DNA of 64,000 bases from Gammaproteobacteria bacterium (GTDB lineage Bacteria; Pseudomonadota; Gammaproteobacteria; SZUA-140), in contig JADJQS010000006.1 in the NCBI GenBank assembly GCA_016712635.1, positions 186,001 through 250,000 of the forward strand. The letters are read 5' to 3'. The notes below the pieces were generated by a model that was not told the origin of the DNA, made no database searches, and worked only from the letters and a program-made list of their open reading frames with translations. Positions 27,552 through 35,252 of the stretch are shown one piece after another. How positions within the stretch are numbered: the stretch's first letter is position 1; each line of letters starts with the position of its first letter. The position numbers and the translations under genes were made by a program.

Positions 27552-29396
27552 ATGGCAGCAGGCAAAGGGAACACCGATCCTTTCACCGCCGCCATCTCGC
27601 GTCACATCTGGAACAGCAAGTACCGCCATCGCGAGGACGACGGCTACCGTGACGCCGACGTCGAGGCCACCTGGCGCCGCGTCGCGCGCGCCCTGGCGGC
27701 GGTCGAAACCTCCGATCGCGACGTCTGGGAAAACCGCTTCTACGACATCCTGCAGGGGTTCCGCTTCCTGCCCGGCGGCCGCATCCTGGCCGGCGCCGGC
27801 ACCGGCCACCGCGTCACGCTGTTCAACTGCTTCGTCATGGGCACGGTCGCGGATTCCATGGACGGCATCTTCGACGGCCTCAAGGAGGGCGCGATCACCC
27901 TGCAGCAGGGCGGCGGCGTCGGCTACGACTTCTCCACCCTGCGCCCCGCCGGCACACCGGCGCGCAGCGTCGGCAGCGTCGCCTCCGGGCCGGTGTCCTT
28001 CATGCGCATCTGGGACAGCATGTGCGCGACCCTGCTGTCCACCGGCGCGCGCCGCGGCGCCATGATGGCGACACTGCGCTGCGACCATCCCGACATCGAG
28101 GCCTTCATCGACGCCAAGCGCGACGCGCATGCGCTGCGCCACTTCAACCTGTCGGTGCTGGTCAGCGACGCCTTCATGGAGGCATTGAAGCAGGATGCCG
28201 AGTGGGCGCTGGTATTCCCCGACCGTGATTTCGCCGACAGCACCGGCGCGACGGTGACACGCGTCTGGTCGGGCGACACGCGGCCGGTGCGCTGCCGTGT
28301 CATCCGCACCGTGCGCGCGCGCGAGCTGTGGGACCGCATCATGCGCGCCACCTACGATTACGCCGAGCCCGGCGTGCTGTTCATCGACCGCATCAACGAG
28401 CTCAACAACCTCCATTACCGCGAGCACATCAGCGCGACCAATCCCTGCGGCGAGATTCCATTGCCGCCGTATGGCGCCTGCGATCTCGGCTCGATCAACC
28501 TGACGCGCTTCGTGAAGAATCCCTTCGCGCCCGACGCCGCATTCGACTTCGACGGCGTCGATCAGGTCGCGCGCGTCGCGGTGCGCCTGCTCGACAACGT
28601 CATCGACGCCTCGCGCTTCCCGCTCGAGGCGCAGGCCGCACAGGCGCGCGGCTCGCGCCGCGTCGGGCTCGGCGTCACCGGGCTGGCCGATGCGCTGATC
28701 ATGCTCGGCATCGCCTACGGCGGCACGGCCGCGCTCGCCTTCGCCGCGCGCGTGATGCGCACGGTCTGCCACGCCGCCTACCGCGCCTCGGTCGAGCTGG
28801 CGGGCGAGAAGGGCAGCTTCCCGTTCTTCCAGCGCGATGCCTTCCTCAGGTCGCCGTTCGTCGCCGCGCTGCCGGAGGACGTCCGCGCCGGCATCCGCGA
28901 CCACGGCATCCGCAACAGCCACCTGACCGCGATCGCCCCGACCGGCACCATCAGCCTGCTCGCCAACAACGTCTCGAGCGGCATCGAGCCGGTGTTCGAC
29001 TTCAGCTACCGGCGCCGCGTGCTCGAGCTCGACGGCAGCTACACCGAATACAGCCTGCGCGACTACGCCCATGAGCTGTGGTCCGGGCTGATGCCGCAGG
29101 CGAAGGCGCCGCCGGAGACCTTCGTCGATGCACGACAGCTCCCGCCGCGCGCGCACATCGACATGCAGGCCGCGATCCAGCCTTACATCGACAATGCGAT
29201 CTCGAAGACGGTGAACATCCCGCAGGACTACGACTTCGCCGCCTTCAGCGAGATCTATCAGTACGCCTACGACAAGGGGCTCAAGGGCTGCACCACCTTC
29301 CGCCCCAACCCGGTCACCGGCGAGATCCTGAGCGCGGCGGGCGAGGGCTTCGACAAGGGATCGCATTGCTGCGACCTGGAGCGCGAGGCGGATTGA
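27552..29396 (+). CDS. nrdJ: Adenosylcobalamin-dependent (class II) ribonucleotide reductase
   Basis: This reduces ribonucleotides to deoxyribonucleotides using a thiyl radical made from adenosylcobalamin, with or without oxygen. The 614-aa protein has the substrate-region LFNCFVMGT (first redox Cys), GAITLQQGGGVGYDFS, the radical-site ATNPCGEIPLPPYGACDLGS, and GLGVTGLADAL. Further motifs are APTGTISLLANNVSSGIEP and the late GCTTFRPNPVTG. It ends in SHCCDLERE, where a Cys pair could serve as the C-terminal reductant. It is shorter than the 700-plus aa NrdJ forms with zinc-ribbon tails but appears complete. The ATG at 27552 lies 10 bases after der. Confidence 0.88.
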   Translation: MAAGKGNTDPFTAAISRHIWNSKYRHREDDGYRDADVEATWRRVARALAAVETSDRDVWENRFYDILQGFRFLPGGRILAGAGTGHRVTLFNCFVMGTVADSMDGIFDGLKEGAITLQQGGGVGYDFSTLRPAGTPARSVGSVASGPVSFMRIWDSMCATLLSTGARRGAMMATLRCDHPDIEAFIDAKRDAHALRHFNLSVLVSDAFMEALKQDAEWALVFPDRDFADSTGATVTRVWSGDTRPVRCRVIRTVRARELWDRIMRATYDYAEPGVLFIDRINELNNLHYREHISATNPCGEIPLPPYGACDLGSINLTRFVKNPFAPDAAFDFDGVDQVARVAVRLLDNVIDASRFPLEAQAAQARGSRRVGLGVTGLADALIMLGIAYGGTAALAFAARVMRTVCHAAYRASVELAGEKGSFPFFQRDAFLRSPFVAALPEDVRAGIRDHGIRNSHLTAIAPTGTISLLANNVSSGIEPVFDFSYRRRVLELDGSYTEYSLRDYAHELWSGLMPQAKAPPETFVDARQLPPRAHIDMQAAIQPYIDNAISKTVNIPQDYDFAAFSEIYQYAYDKGLKGCTTFRPNPVTGEILSAAGEGFDKGSHCCDLEREAD

Positions 29397-29669
29397 GGGC
29401 GGCATACGAAGAGTTAGCAGATATCCCCGCCTGGCATGCTGCGATCCGTTGCATTCGTCCTGCCCTGGGGTTGCGACATGTACCGCAGACTAAGCGGCTC
29501 ATTACGCTGACGATTAGAGAAATAAACGGCCGGTGTGCCCATACCTGCTATACTGAAGCGTGTTCCCGCCCGCACGACACAGTCGCGATTTCCGCGCGTT
29601 GTTTGATCTCCTGAAGCTGTCACGGCGTGTCTATGGTCAGCCTGCAGCATTACGAAAGAGGATTCTGAA

Positions 29670-30125
29670 ATGAGCAATATGACTGTCAACGAAGCATACG
29701 CCCAGTACGGCGCGAAGCTGGTCAACCGGCAGTGGGCGATGTCGTCCATCGCCGAAAACGGCGATCTGGTGGTGAGCTGCTGGAGCCATTATTTCAAGAC
29801 GCCCGAGAAGGGCACCCTCCGCTACAGCGATACGTTCTCGCGCTGGAAGGCCAACGAAGCGGGCAGCACGCTGCTGAAAGAGCACCTGGCCGGCGCGCTC
29901 AAGGACAATACGCCGGTGCGCATCGTCTTCGCGACCACGGTAGAGACAGACCTCGTCGATGCGGGCCTCGATGTTGCGGCTGCCAGCAAGAAGTACCACG
30001 TGCGCAGGGATATCAAGGGCCGCCTGGTGTCATTCGACGGCGACAGCTTCGTGCTGGATTTCAAGAAGGAAGACGACTGGGCTAATATGCCGGCGGCAAA
30101 GCACGGAAAGGTGAAGGCAGGATAA
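29670..30125 (+). CDS. Conserved-looking protein of unknown function
   Basis: A 151-aa soluble protein without a signal peptide or transmembrane helix. A GAGGA ribosome site precedes the ATG. Visible features are an aromatic, charged N-terminal half (NRQWAMSSIAENGDLVVSCWSHYFKTPEKG) and a Lys/Asp-rich C-terminal part ending DDWANMPAAKHGKVKAG. I recognise no family. It is monocistronic: nrdJ is 273 bases upstream and the next gene is on the other strand. The upstream 29397-29669 contains a possible -10 (TATACT at 29549) but no good -35, and nothing else I can name. Confidence 0.65.
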   Translation: MSNMTVNEAYAQYGAKLVNRQWAMSSIAENGDLVVSCWSHYFKTPEKGTLRYSDTFSRWKANEAGSTLLKEHLAGALKDNTPVRIVFATTVETDLVDAGLDVAAASKKYHVRRDIKGRLVSFDGDSFVLDFKKEDDWANMPAAKHGKVKAG

Positions 30126-30271
30126 CGAAGCCGCGCTCCACCCGGCCGACCCGCACTATCCGGCGTTTTCAGTACGGGCCGGGCCTGCGAGGCCTGACGT
30201 ATTATCTGCCCCCATCGCTGGACTTCATTTCATTCAACCCGGACTGCGCAGCGGAAGGGGATCGGCCCCGG

Positions 30272-30844
30272 TCATTTCTGTCCGGCCGTCTTCGGCACCG
30301 AATGGCAGCGCGCGCAGTTCAGGGTCGGCGGGAAGGCCACCTTGCCGTGGCAGACGCCGCAATACTTGCCCTGGAAGATGTCGTTCATCGCGATCTTGCT
30401 GGCGCCCTTCTGCTGCACGAAGATCGCCGGATGACAGTTGGAACAGTCCAGCCACAGGGTGTGCGACAGGTGCGGGAAACGGACGTTCGGCATCGCGCCG
30501 GTGTCCGTGAAGATGATGTCCAGGTCCAGCGTCTGTTTCTCTGACACGCCGTCGATGTCCGCGCGCGGCTCGATGTATCCCTGCTTGACCGCCTGCACCC
30601 AGTCGACGATCCCGGCGCTGTCGCGCGGGAAATCGGTGAGGGCCTCGGAGGGCGGCTGAAACACCGTCACGGCAGGGTTTTCCGGGTCGTGTATGCCGTC
30701 CTTCCCGACCGGGACGACCTCGCCCTCGGTCTGGAAATGCCGACCCCGTTCCTTCAGCACCGGCTCCAGTTGTTCCGCGGCGAGACTCATGCCGGCTGCG
30801 ATGACGAGTGACGCTACTGCGATCAGCCTGTAGAACCTGTTCAT
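30272..30844 (-). CDS. Exported triheme c-type cytochrome (c7-like)
   Basis: A 190-aa periplasmic protein with signal peptide (RLIAVASLVIAAGMSLAAE). Three CxxCH haem-binding motifs cluster in the last 70 residues: CSNCH, CGVCH and CARCH. Extra His residues (RFPHLSHTLWL) could give the distal ligands. The pattern fits the c(7)-type triheme domain; the N-terminal half has no recognised domain. It likely shuttles electrons in the periplasm. No partner oxidoreductase lies next to it, so the pathway cannot be named. The start follows from the signal peptide; an in-frame start 39 bases upstream would spoil it. Confidence 0.85.
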   Translation of the reverse strand: MNRFYRLIAVASLVIAAGMSLAAEQLEPVLKERGRHFQTEGEVVPVGKDGIHDPENPAVTVFQPPSEALTDFPRDSAGIVDWVQAVKQGYIEPRADIDGVSEKQTLDLDIIFTDTGAMPNVRFPHLSHTLWLDCSNCHPAIFVQQKGASKIAMNDIFQGKYCGVCHGKVAFPPTLNCARCHSVPKTAGQK

Positions 30845-30916
30845 TGAATCGAATCTCTGCGGACGTGTTTTGACGGGCGGCATTATACCCGAGGGATACC
30901 CGGGTTTACGCGCAAG

Positions 30917-31002
30917 ACATTTGGGGTCAGAGTAAAAATATCCAAATGCTCATTTGAACTTCGCCTGTCTCTAGCCGGAATTTTTACTCTGACCCCAAAT
31001 GT
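30917..31002. repeat. Long inverted repeat of the GGGGTCAGAGTAAAAAT family
   Basis: Two perfect 23-base arms (ACATTTGGGGTCAGAGT... and its reverse complement) at 30917-30939 and 30980-31002 flank a 40-base centre. They form a large hairpin upstream of the cytochrome gene. One arm end, GACCCCAAAT, recurs at 53665-53674 next to the alkD start. The layout is that of a REP-like mobile unit. Confidence 0.85.
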
Positions 31003-31017
31003 CCTGGCGAGACAGAT

Positions 31018-31043
31018 GGGGACAGATTTATAAATCTGTCCCC
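31018..31043. repeat. Single perfect copy of the GGGGACAGATTT palindrome
   Basis: A perfect 26-bp palindrome with arms GGGGACAGATTT / AAATCTGTCCCC and a TA centre. It lies 10 bases from the 3' end of the M23 peptidase gene and could also act as a 3' mRNA hairpin. Confidence 0.85.
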
Positions 31044-31053
31044 GTACTCACAT

Positions 31054-31728
31054 TCATTGCGGCACCGGTGTGTTCAGCAGCAGCGACGGATCCACGCGCA
31101 CGCCGTTCAGGCTCACGCCCCAGTGCAGGTGCGGGCCGGTGGCGCGGCCGGTCTGGCCGACCTTGCCGAGCAGGTCGCCGCGTCTGACGGCCTGGCCTTC
31201 CTTCACGTCGATCGCGCTCAGGTGGCAGTAGAGTGTGATCAGCCCCTGGCCATGGTCGAGGAAGACGCTGTTGCCGTTGAAGAAGTAGTCGCCGGTGTCG
31301 GTCACCACGCCGTCGGCGGGGGCGTGCACCGGGGTGCCGGTCGGCGCCGCGAGATCGAGTCCGCTGTGAGGTTTACGCGGCAAGCCATTGAATATCCTCA
31401 GCAGTCCAAACGGGCTGCTCTGCACGCCCGGCACCGGCAGGTCGAAGGAGGGCAGGCCCAGCGGGCGGTCCTCCCAGCGGGCATAGACCGCGTTCATGCG
31501 CGCGGTCTCATTGTCGATGCGCCTGAGATCCTCCGCCAGCGGCTCGACCTTGCGCTGGTCGGTGATGGTGAGGCTCTGGGTCGCGTACTGCTTGGCCTGA
31601 ACCGTGAAAGCTATCGTATTCGCCTTGTCGTCCGGGCTGCCGAGGTAGAGCCAGTGCTTGCCCACCGTGGTGTCGAGCGGCAGGCCGACGACCGCGATCC
31701 AGTCCGTACCGTCTTTGGCCACCAGCAC
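31054..31728 (-). CDS. M23 family metallopeptidase (start region disturbed by repeat)
   Basis: This is a LytM-type zinc endopeptidase that cuts peptidoglycan cross-bridges. Zinc and catalytic motifs are present: HSGLDLAAPTGTPVHA and GPHLHWGVSLNG. The given start is a GTG, but the same frame stays open upstream to 31905 and encodes a fine signal peptide (LLLLLLCLLAVTAASA) joined to a conserved-looking linker. No ATG, GTG or TTG occurs in that extension. It runs directly into a GGGGACAGATTT repeat (31881-31906), which seems to have replaced the original start. A CTG at 31870-31872 might serve. It is therefore either a gene with a non-canonical start or a recently damaged gene. Confidence 0.75.
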   Translation of the reverse strand: MLVAKDGTDWIAVVGLPLDTTVGKHWLYLGSPDDKANTIAFTVQAKQYATQSLTITDQRKVEPLAEDLRRIDNETARMNAVYARWEDRPLGLPSFDLPVPGVQSSPFGLLRIFNGLPRKPHSGLDLAAPTGTPVHAPADGVVTDTGDYFFNGNSVFLDHGQGLITLYCHLSAIDVKEGQAVRRGDLLGKVGQTGRATGPHLHWGVSLNGVRVDPSLLLNTPVPQ

Positions 31729-31880
31729 GCGCCGGCCGGCGTAATAGGCGCGCGGCGCATCGCCGGTTGCGGCCGGCAGCGGGATAAAGGCGACGCCGCC
31801 GGGGACCGGCGTTGCGGAGGGGAGTTCGCGCGCTGAAGCAGCGGTGACGGCGAGCAGGCAGAGGAGCAGCAGTAGGAGAT

Positions 31881-32060
31881 GGGGACAGATTTGAAAATCT
31901 GTCCCCTAGCAACTGTCCCGGGGACAGATTGTGAAATCTGTCCCCTCTTGAAGTGGTCGGGGACGGATTTGAAATCCGTCTGCGCCGGTAGGGGACAGAT
32001 TTTCATGTAGGGGACAGATTTGAAATCTGTCCCCCTTTCCTAGCGCAATCTGTCCCCGCG
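31881..32060. repeat. Cluster of GGGGACAGATTT palindromes between xseA and the M23 gene
   Basis: About six complete or partial copies in 180 bases: 31881-31906, 31919-31945, a drifted GGGGACGGATTT copy at 31959-31980, 31991-32007, 32010-32035 and a half copy at 32047-32057. Loop sequences differ (GAAA, GTGA, GA), so copies are not recent clones of each other. The spacer holds no gene. Confidence 0.85.
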
Positions 32061-32069
32061 TTAAGTTCG

Positions 32070-33443
32070 CTACTCATCCCGCGTCTCTTTCACATCGCAA
32101 ACCAGATGCCCGCGCGCGAGCCGGGCCTCGACGGTATCGCCGACCTTGACGGCCGTCGCCTCGCGCACCACGCCGCCGTCGGGCAGGCGGCGCACGATGG
32201 CGTAGCCGCGGCCGAGCGTGGCGAGCGGGCTGACGGCGTCGAGCGCGCGGCCGAGCCCGTCGATGCGGTCGCGGTTGCGCTCGAGGCGGCGCTGCATGTG
32301 CTGGCGCAGGCGCTGTGCGAGCTGCGCGCTGCGCTCCTGCGCGCGTTCGATGCGGTGCAGCGGCACGTGGCGCATGAACCGCGCCAGGCCGTGTTCCATC
32401 TGCAGGCGCCGGCGCTGGAGACCGGCCCGTATGCCGCGCAGCAGGCGCTGTTCCAGTTCATCCAGCCGCTGCGCCTGCTGGCGCAGGCGCTGGCCGGGAT
32501 GCTGCTGTTGCAGCCGGCGGACCAGCCAGTGCAGGCGTTCGCCGCGGCGCGCGAGGTCGCCGCGCGCGAGGCCGGTCAGGCGCTCGTCTAGCCGGTCGAG
32601 GCGGCGCAGCCAGTCGGCGCCGTCGGGGCTGACGTGTTCCGCCGCGCCGGAGGGTGTCGGCGCGCGCAGGTCGGCGGCGAAGTCGGCGATGGTGACGTCG
32701 ACCTCGTGGCCGATGCCGGTGACGATCGGTATTTCACAGTCCGCTATTGCACGCGCAACGATCTCCTCGTTGAAGGCCCACAGATCCTCCAGCGAGCCGC
32801 CGCCGCGGCACAGGATCAGCACGTCGCACTCGGCGCGCGCCGAGGTGAGACGGATCATGCGCGCGATCTCGGGCGCGGCCGCCTTGCCCTGCACCGGCAC
32901 CGGGTAGACCAGCACCGGGATCGCCGGGAAGCGCCGCCGCAGCACGGTCAGCACGTCGTGGATCGCCGCCCCGGTGGGCGAGGTGATCACGCCGATGCGG
33001 CGCGGCAGTTCCGGGACGGATTTCTTGCGCGCGGCGTCGAACAGGCCCTCGGCGAGCAGGCGCTGCTTGAGCTGCTCGAAGGCGCGGCGCAGAGCGCCGT
33101 CGCCGGCCTCTTCCAGGGATTCGACGATGAGCTGGTAGTCGCCGCGCGCCTCGTACAGGCTGACCCGGGCGCGCGCCAGCACCTGCATGCCGTCGGCGGG
33201 GCGGAAGCGGACGAGCTGGTTGCGGTTGCGGAACATGGCGCAGCGCACCTGCGCGGACGGGTCCTTGAGCGAGAAATAGAGGTGGCCGGAGGAGGGTCGG
33301 GCGAGGTTCGACAGCTCGCCTTCCACCCACAACAGGGGCAGGCCGGTCTCGAGCAGCTCGCGCGCCTCGCGGTTCAGGCGCGAGACCGAATAGACGTCGC
33401 GCCCCGGCGTCGAGGCCTCCAGCGGGTCGAATTCCTCATCCAT
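32070..33443 (-). CDS. xseA: Exodeoxyribonuclease VII large subunit
   Basis: XseA with XseB forms the nuclease that degrades single-stranded DNA from either end. The 457-aa protein has the N-terminal OB fold (YSVSRLNREARELLETGLPLL, LYFSLKDPSAQVRCAMF) and the catalytic core (RIGVITSPTGAAIHDVLTVL, LILCRGGGSLEDLWAFNEE, PIVTGIGHEVDVTIADFAAD). A long coiled-coil Arg/Gln-rich region and the C-terminal LGRGYAIVRRLPDG follow. The small subunit xseB is not nearby. It is divergent from guaB, the arrangement known in Pseudomonas and others. Confidence 0.95.
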   Translation of the reverse strand: MDEEFDPLEASTPGRDVYSVSRLNREARELLETGLPLLWVEGELSNLARPSSGHLYFSLKDPSAQVRCAMFRNRNQLVRFRPADGMQVLARARVSLYEARGDYQLIVESLEEAGDGALRRAFEQLKQRLLAEGLFDAARKKSVPELPRRIGVITSPTGAAIHDVLTVLRRRFPAIPVLVYPVPVQGKAAAPEIARMIRLTSARAECDVLILCRGGGSLEDLWAFNEEIVARAIADCEIPIVTGIGHEVDVTIADFAADLRAPTPSGAAEHVSPDGADWLRRLDRLDERLTGLARGDLARRGERLHWLVRRLQQQHPGQRLRQQAQRLDELEQRLLRGIRAGLQRRRLQMEHGLARFMRHVPLHRIERAQERSAQLAQRLRQHMQRRLERNRDRIDGLGRALDAVSPLATLGRGYAIVRRLPDGGVVREATAVKVGDTVEARLARGHLVCDVKETRDE

Positions 33444-33505
33444 AGCGCGCCATGATACCCCAGCCGGCGGGGAAAAAACGCTTCAGGCCTAAGGATTTGC
33501 CGCGG

Positions 33506-33534
33506 TTTACCCAGCCCCTCCGGATCCTTATAAT
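33506..33534 (+). promoter_or_regulatory. Probable guaB promoter
   Basis: TTTACC at 33506-33511, a 17-base spacer and a consensus TATAAT at 33529-33534 stand 32 bases before the guaB ATG. The short leader leaves room for a ribosome site but no riboswitch. Confidence 0.65.
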
Positions 33535-33566
33535 AGACAGAATTTTTCTCCGACAGGCGGAATGCT

Positions 33567-35027
33567 ATGAAGAATCTCGAGAATGCGCTGACTTTTGATG
33601 ACGTCCTGCTCCTTCCCGACCACTCGACGGTGCTCCCGAAGGAAGTGAGCCTGCGCACCCGCCTGACGCGCACGATCACGCTCAACATCCCGCTGGTCTC
33701 CTCGGCCATGGATACCGTCACCGAGGCCCGGCTCGCCATCGCCCTGGCGCAGGAGGGCGGCATCGGCATCGTGCACAAGAACATGCCGGCCGACCAGCAG
33801 GCGCAGCAGGTGCGTATGGTGAAGAAGTTCGAGAGCGGCGTGATCAAGGACCCGATCTCGGTCTCGCCGGACACCAGCGTGCGCGACGTGCTGAAGATCA
33901 CGCGCGAGAACCAGATCTCCGGTGTGCCGGTGGTGCAGGGCGAGGACCTGGTCGGTATCGTCACCCGGCGCGACCTGCGCTTCGAGAACAAGCTCGACCA
34001 GCCGGTCTCCAGCATCATGACGCCGAAGGAGCGCCTGGTGACCGTGAAGGAGGGCGCCGAGCGCGACGAGATCATCCGGCTGCTGCACAAGCACCGCATC
34101 GAGAAGATCCTGGTGGTGAACGACAAGTTCCACCTGCGCGGCATGATCACCGTGAAGGACATCCAGAAGGCGAAGGATTTCCCCAGCGCCTGCAAGGACG
34201 ACCACGGCCGCCTGCGCGTGGGCGCCGCGGTCGGCACCGCCAATGACGACCGCGCCGAGGCGCTGGTCGCCGCCGGCGTCGACGTGATCGTGGTCGACAC
34301 CGCGCACGGCCATTCGCAGAAGGTGCTCGACACCGTGCGCGCGCTCAAGAAGCGCTATCCCGACATGCAGGTCATCGGCGGCAACATCGGCACCGCCGAG
34401 GCGGCGCGGGCGCTGTACGAGGCGGGCGCCGACGCGGTAAAGGTCGGCATCGGTCCGGGTTCGATCTGCACCACCCGCATCGTGACCGGCGTCGGCGTGC
34501 CGCAGGTGAGCGCGATCGCCAACGTCGCCAACGCCCTGCGCGGCACCGACGTCCCGCTGATCGGCGACGGCGGCATCCGTTTTTCGGGCGACCTGGCCAA
34601 GGCCATCGCGGCGGGGGCGCACTGCGTCATGATCGGCAGCATGTTCGCCGGCACCGAGGAATCGCCCGGCGAGGTCGAGCTGTACCAGGGCCGCTCCTAC
34701 AAGTCCTACCGCGGCATGGGTTCGCTCGGCGCCATGGCCGAGGCCTACGGCTCCTCCGACCGTTACTTCCAGGACGCCGAGTCGGCGGTGGAGAAGCTGG
34801 TGCCGGAAGGCATCGAGGGCCGCGTGCCGTACAAGGGCTCGGTGATCGCGATCATGCACCAGCTCATCGGCGGCCTGCGCGCCAGCATGGGCTACACCGG
34901 CTGCCACACCATCGACGACATGCGCAGCAAGCCGAAGTTCGTGCGCATCACCACCGCCGGCATGCGCGAGAGCCACGTCCACGACGTCAGCATCACGAAG
35001 GAGTCGCCGAATTACCGGATTGATTAA
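33567..35027 (+). CDS. guaB: Inosine-5'-monophosphate dehydrogenase
   Basis: GuaB oxidises IMP to XMP with NAD, the committed step to GMP. The 486-aa protein is full length. It has the N-terminal ALTFDDVLLLPDHSTVLP, a pair of CBS domains (about residues 95-200, ISGVPVVQGEDLVGIVT, KILVVNDKFHLRGMIT), and the catalytic loop GPGSICTTRIVTGVGVPQ with the nucleophilic Cys. The IMP site DGGIRFSGDLAKA and the flap YRGMGSLGAM follow. guaA lies downstream, but the gap is 225 bases and filled with repeats, so coupling is looser than in the usual guaBA operon. Confidence 0.97.
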   Translation: MKNLENALTFDDVLLLPDHSTVLPKEVSLRTRLTRTITLNIPLVSSAMDTVTEARLAIALAQEGGIGIVHKNMPADQQAQQVRMVKKFESGVIKDPISVSPDTSVRDVLKITRENQISGVPVVQGEDLVGIVTRRDLRFENKLDQPVSSIMTPKERLVTVKEGAERDEIIRLLHKHRIEKILVVNDKFHLRGMITVKDIQKAKDFPSACKDDHGRLRVGAAVGTANDDRAEALVAAGVDVIVVDTAHGHSQKVLDTVRALKKRYPDMQVIGGNIGTAEAARALYEAGADAVKVGIGPGSICTTRIVTGVGVPQVSAIANVANALRGTDVPLIGDGGIRFSGDLAKAIAAGAHCVMIGSMFAGTEESPGEVELYQGRSYKSYRGMGSLGAMAEAYGSSDRYFQDAESAVEKLVPEGIEGRVPYKGSVIAIMHQLIGGLRASMGYTGCHTIDDMRSKPKFVRITTAGMRESHVHDVSITKESPNYRID

Positions 35028-35033
35028 TACACA

Positions 35034-35061
35034 GGACTGAGGACTGAGGACTGAGGACGGA
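35034..35061 (+). repeat. Tandem 7-bp repeat, GGACTGA x 4
   Basis: Three exact GGACTGA units and a fourth with one change (GGACGGA) begin seven bases after the guaB stop. No function is evident. Confidence 0.8.
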
Positions 35062-35074
35062 GAGCACTAAGTCC

Positions 35075-35167
35075 GTCATTCCCGCGAATACCCTGAAGGG
35101 CACGCGAGCGGGAATCCAGCCCGTCCGAGTAGACTGAACCCTGGATCCCCGCCTTCGCGGGGATGAC
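35075..35167. repeat. REP-like hairpin unit in the guaB-guaA spacer
   Basis: GTCATTCCCGCG at the left and its imperfect complement CGCGGGGATGAC at the right bracket about 90 bases. Inside are GCGGGAATCCAG and CTGGATCCCCGCC, so the unit can fold into two nested or side-by-side hairpins, the second with a TTCG loop. This GTCATTCCCGCG / GGGGATGAC type is a well-known dispersed element in proteobacteria. Its right end supplies the only upstream ATG in frame with guaA. Confidence 0.75.
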
Positions 35168-35252
35168 AACAAGAAATACGCAGGTTGGGCATGGTGCGGC
35201 GCGCCTTGCCCAACGAAACAGGACCACCACCGCAACTAAAGAATCGACCGCC

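Noticed and set aside
27432..29405. A 657-codon minus-strand frame
   Set aside because: It is antisense to nrdJ, which carries all class II reductase motifs.
31881..32060. A second possible CRISPR-like array
   Set aside because: Same reasons: arms vary and some copies are single arms, typical of REP clusters.
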